This document shows, one piece after another, positions 61,666 through 64,000 of a stretch of DNA of 64,000 nucleotides. A program made the translations under genes and the position numbers. The notes under the pieces were generated by a model. The model did not search any database, was not told where the DNA came from, and was given only the letters and a program-made list of their open reading frames with translations. The stretch lies in contig NZ_KE383852.1 of NCBI RefSeq assembly GCF_000422485.1, positions 1 through 64,000 on the forward strand. The letters are read 5' to 3'. Position 1 is the stretch's first letter. Each line of letters opens with the position of its first letter. The DNA is from Paenibacillus pasadenensis DSM 19293. Its GTDB lineage: Bacteria > Bacillota > Bacilli > Paenibacillales > Paenibacillaceae.

Positions 61666-61904
61666 CATTCACCTCGAAAAACGGATTCACCCGCCTTGCC
61701 TGTCCGGCGGCAGTGGACGTTGGCAAAGTCAGGCAAAAGGTTAGACGCGAAGCGTCCCGAAAAGTTGCGAAAAAAAGGGAACCGTGGCAACTTTTTTGCG
61801 TATAGGCGAGGTTGCCGCTTCGCAGGCCGCGCCGCTCCGGCAAATGACCGCTCGACGAATGCTGACGCCGCGACAGATCGTCTTTGCTTCGCTGGCTGCA
61901 GATC
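61666..61904. other. leader region of the amidase gene, no gene seen
   Basis: There is no credible ORF. It contains an imperfect inverted repeat, AAAGTTGC (61762) with GCAACTTTTTT (61787), that could form a hairpin with a T-run on the plus strand. The repeat array A begins at 61905. Confidence 0.4.
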
Positions 61905-62341
61905 GAGTTGCTCGGTTTTTCCGCACAACTCTAACAGTTCGCTCCTCTTCTGACCCAGTTACTCGGTTTTTCCGCGCAACTCCGACCGCTCGCTCCTCTT
62001 CTGACCCCAGTTACTCGGTTTTTCCGCACAACTCTGACCGTTCGCTCCTCTTCTGACCCAGTTACTCGGTTTTTCCGCGCAACTCCGACCGCTCGCTCCT
62101 CTTCTGACCCCAGTTACTCGGTTTTTCCGCACAACTCTGACCGTTCGCTCCTCTTCTGACCCAGTTACTCGGTTTTTCCGCGCAACTCCGACCGCTCGCT
62201 CCTCTTCGGACCCCAGTTACTCGGTTTTTCCGCGTAACTCCGACCGTCCGTTCCTCTTCGAACCCCAGTTACTCGGTTTTTCCGCGTAACTCCGACCGTT
62301 CGCTCCTCTTCTGACCCCAGTTGCTCGGTTTTTCCGCTCAG
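61905..62341. repeat. array A: nine tandem 51/52-bp units with a hairpin core
   Basis: Units start (AGTT) at 61906, 61957, 62009, 62060, 62112, 62163, 62215, 62267 and 62319, at intervals of 51,52,51,52,51,52,52,52. Consensus opens AGTTACTCGG, then TTTTTCCGCG and CAACTCC, then GACCG, CTCGCTCCTC and TTCTGACCC. Units 2-3 and 4-5 are identical pairs, a 103-bp higher-order duplication. The core is an inverted repeat: arms AGTTAC/GTAACT and CGG/CCG around five T. Arm changes (GCAACT, ACAACT, or AGTTGC in unit 1) remain paired as G-C or G-U in minus-strand RNA. No protein frame is kept, because the period alternates. Confidence 0.95.
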
Positions 62342-62374
62342 TTCTCTCTCTGATCCGCCTCCCGCGCATACGAG

Positions 62375-62569
62375 TAACTCGATTTTCTCGACTTAATGCC
62401 TCGGCTTCGTGCCTCCAACCACCCGCTAACTCGATTTTTTCGACTTAATGCCTCGGCTTCGTGCCTCCAACCACCCGCTTACTCGATTTTTTCGACTTAA
62501 CGCCCCGGCTTCGTGCCTCCAACCACCCGCTAACTCGATTTTTTCGACTTAATGTCCCGGCTTCGTGCG
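62375..62569. repeat. array B: four tandem 52-bp units, a diverged relative of array A
   Basis: Units start at 62375, 62427, 62479 and 62531, exactly 52 bp apart. Each opens TAACTCGA, five T, TCGACTTA (unit 1 has one T-to-C change in the loop; unit 3 reads TTACTCGA), then ATGCCTCGG, CTTCGTGCCTCC, AACCACCCGC. The arms pair TAA/TTA and TCGA/TCGA with one C-C mismatch. Position in the unit, loop length and ACTCG are shared with array A, but the inner stem is CGA/TCG instead of CGG/CCG. The fourth unit ends at CTTCGTGCGA. Confidence 0.93.
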
Positions 62570-62624
62570 AGCGGTGCGGACCTGTCCAAACCCGGTGAGA
62601 CCGGCGTGGCGCGCATGGTAATCG

Positions 62625-62768
62625 TCTCCCAGGGATACGGGAGCGCATAAGGCCCCTGTCTTCGGTTTTACGGAGCGTGCAGGTCAATCAGCTCCCGGTG
62701 CGTAAGATTGTCGTTCCCGGTGACACGGGAGCGCTCAACCCTGCCGTCTCCCGAGAATGCGGGAGACG
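62625..62768. repeat. three related GC-rich hairpins
   Basis: Inverted repeats CTCCC/GGGAG (62626-62643), TCCCG/CGGGA (62715-62730) and GTCTCCCG/CGGGAGAC (62746-62767) have loops of 6-8 bases. The first two are followed by GCGC and the third by GCG. A further perfect hairpin, CTCCCCC-A7-GGGGGAG, follows at 62774-62794. No coding frame or T-run accompanies them. Confidence 0.7.
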
Positions 62769-62928
62769 CGCCCCTCCCCCAAAAAAAGGGGGAGAGGCGA
62801 AGCTGATGGACAAGGCAGAGCGAAGCGAGACGATGCCTTTCGGAGAAGCGGCAGCGGTCCTCTTGGAAGACGGATGGCCTCCGCCTAGGAGGTCAAAAAA
62901 TCAGGGCATCCGGCTTCCAGTGGAATCG

Positions 62929-63049
62929 GAGAAAGGCTCGGCTCGCGCAGCGGTTCGCCTGTCCATGGCCCGCTTTCCGGCTCACAGCCGAGAAAGGCTC
63001 GGCCCACGCAGCGGGCTTCTTGTCCATTAATCTGTCGGCTCACGGCCGC
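62929..63049. repeat. 61-bp imperfect direct repeat (two copies)
   Basis: Copies at 62929-62989 and 62990-63049 share GAGAAAGGCTCGGC, CGCAGCGG, TGTCCAT and CGGCTCAC; differences are mainly in the middle. They lie just downstream of the leuD terminator in the leuD direction. No gene is seen in 62795-63069. Confidence 0.75.
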
Positions 63050-63069
63050 CCTCTCCCCCACGCCGAAAA

Positions 63070-63101
63070 ATAAAAACCCGCCTGCGGACTCCGCAGACGG
63101 G
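63070..63101 (-). terminator. terminator of leuCD
   Basis: CCCGTCTGCGG pairs with CCGCAGGCGGG (one mismatch) around AGT and is followed by TTTTTATTTTT on the minus strand, 13 bp past the leuD stop. Confidence 0.92.
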
Positions 63102-63113
63102 CAAGCAAACTTT

Positions 63114-63713
63114 TTACGCGAAAGCGCCCTGACGACGCTCCTCATACGCGGAAATCTCATCCGCATGCTTCAGCGTCAGGCCGATGTCGTCCAGCCCTTG
63201 AAGCAGGAACTGGCGGCGATGCTCGTCGAGCTCGAACTCGATGCGCAGGCCGTGCGCGTCGGTCAGCAGCTTGTTTTCCAGATCGACGCTCAGCTCGTAG
63301 CCCTCATGCGCGGCGGTGCGCTGGAACAGGTCCTCGACCTGCTCCTCGCTCAGCTTGATCGGCAGGATGCCGTTCTTGAAGCAGTTGTTGTAGAAGATAT
63401 CCGCGTACGACGGCGCGATGACGACCTTGTAGCCGTAGTCGAGAATCGCCCACGGCGCGTGCTCGCGGGAGGAGCCGCAGCCGAAGTTGGCGCGCGAGAT
63501 CAGCACGGATGCGCCTTGATAGCGCGGCTTGTTGGGCTCGAAGTTCGGGTTGACGTTGCCCTCTTCGTCGAAGCGCCACTCGAAGAACAGGAACTGGCCG
63601 AAGCCGCTGCGCTCGATGCGCTTGAGGAACTGCTTGGGAATGATGGCGTCCGTATCGACGTTGACCCGGTCGACGGGGGCGACGATGCCCGTATGCTTCA
63701 CGAATGGTTCCAT
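63114..63713 (-). CDS. leuD: 3-isopropylmalate dehydratase small subunit
   Basis: A 199-residue swivelling-domain subunit of isopropylmalate isomerase in leucine synthesis. The N-terminal [33 protein letters not shown], the [26 protein letters not shown] active-site loop and [23 protein letters not shown] are all as in LeuD, and the length is exact for the family. Start 63713 follows GAGGGGAG. It lies 50 bp after leuC. Upstream leu genes and any T-box are outside the window. Confidence 0.97.
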   Translation of the reverse strand: MEPFVKHTGIVAPVDRVNVDTDAIIPKQFLKRIERSGFGQFLFFEWRFDEEGNVNPNFEPNKPRYQGASVLISRANFGCGSSREHAPWAILDYGYKVVIAPSYADIFYNNCFKNGILPIKLSEEQVEDLFQRTAAHEGYELSVDLENKLLTDAHGLRIEFELDEHRRQFLLQGLDDIGLTLKHADEISAYEERRQGAFA

Positions 63714-63763
63714 GATCGGTGAAACTCCCCTCTGTATGAAACGGCCTGAGCCGCTGGTATTTA

Positions 63764-64000
63764 TTAGTTCGCTACCGCTTGCTTGATCTTCCAGTCGCGC
63801 ACGTCCGTGAAGCGGCCCTCGATCGCAGCCGCCGCGGCCATCGCCGGGGAGACGAGATGCGTGCGGCCGCCGCGGCCCTGACGTCCCTCGAAGTTGCGGT
63901 TGGACGTAGAGGCGCAGCGCTGGCCCGGCTGCAGCACGTCGGGGTTCATCGCGAGGCACATGGAGCAGCCCGCCTCGCGCCATTCGAAGCCAGCCTCGAC
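63764..64000 (-). CDS. leuC: 3-isopropylmalate dehydratase large subunit, C-terminal 78 residues (cut by window edge)
   Basis: The visible part reads [20 protein letters not shown] followed by [41 protein letters not shown], the end of LeuC. CSMCLAMN carries two of the three Cys ligands of the 4Fe-4S cluster; [15 protein letters not shown] is the substrate-binding signature. The N-terminal part, including the first Cys, lies beyond 64000. It partners LeuD to form the isomerase. Confidence 0.96.
   Translation of the reverse strand, partial: VEAGFEWREAGCSMCLAMNPDVLQPGQRCASTSNRNFEGRQGRGGRTHLVSPAMAAAAAIEGRFTDVRDWKIKQAVAN

Noticed and set aside
61784-62056. Open frames running through array A that yield short repetitive peptides
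   Set aside because: The 51/52-bp alternation shifts frame in every second unit and no ribosome binding site is present.
61905-62341. Regularly spaced repeats that might be a CRISPR array
   Set aside because: The sequence between the cores is as conserved as the cores themselves, pairs of units are identical, and no cas gene is present; it is a minisatellite-like tandem repeat.

Overview
This window looks like a chromosomal segment of a high-GC Paenibacillaceae member (Paenibacillus or Cohnella type Firmicute). The reasons are the strong AGGAGG-type ribosome binding sites, sigma-A promoters, Bacillus-type gene families (YqkB, DUF309, YxcD, DegV, DynA, ZagA, BmrCD, a YdaKLMN-type set) and an SLH-domain surface protein, all in GC-rich codons. 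I see no rRNA, tRNA, CRISPR array or prophage. Because of the high GC, most genes carry long antisense shadow ORFs, which are omitted.

Layout. 1-530: end of an IS256-family element, two copies of a 51-bp repeat and a terminator. 0.5-4.7 kb: M32 carboxypeptidase, HesB-like protein, carbonic anhydrase and small conserved genes. 4.7-8.4 kb: compact four-gene operon (ketosynthase, SRPBCC, FAD oxidoreductase, methyltransferase) resembling a minimal aromatic-polyketide-like pathway. 8.6-10.6 kb: secreted GH18 protein with six N-terminal repeats. 10.7-12.2 kb: DegV and a GNAT. 12.3-20.6 kb: exopolysaccharide operon related to ydaKLMN of B. subtilis, with a degenerate GGDEF protein that keeps its I-site, a DUF2334 protein, a processive GT2, a BcsB-like protein, a TIM-barrel glycosidase-like protein and a polytopic GT-C-like protein.

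20.9-26.8 kb is a zinc-limitation locus: two CobW GTPases, a Cys-depleted L33 paralogue, znuCBA and zur, with Zur-like boxes in front of the transporter operon and the cobW2-rpmG operon. 26.9-31.7 kb: a tiny hydrophobic peptide gene, a small membrane protein and odhAB behind a promoter plus leader terminator. 32-38 kb: aldehyde dehydrogenase, XRE regulator with a palindromic operator in its promoter, RNA methyltransferase, RluA-type pseudouridine synthase, MarR and asd. 38.2-45.7 kb: parE-parC, a two-component ABC system and a GDSL hydrolase. 45.9-51.6 kb: purT, a probably leaderless ArsR gene and a BmrCD-like heterodimeric ABC exporter preceded by two short leader ORFs. 51.7-61.7 kb: DynA-type double dynamin, an unknown gene, nth, then an envelope set (SLH protein, GerMN lipoprotein, amidase). 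63.1-64 kb: leuD and the end of leuC.

The most unusual sequence is the 1.4-kb gene-free interval 61666-63113. It holds nine tandem 51/52-bp units (array A), four 52-bp units of a diverged relative (array B), three related GC-rich hairpins and a 61-bp direct repeat. Array A units also occur at 369-441, about 61.5 kb away. Across units the inverted-repeat arms vary in ways that keep base pairing (G-U wobbles in minus-strand RNA; CGG/CCG exchanged for CGA/TCG between arrays), so the hairpin itself seems to be what is conserved.
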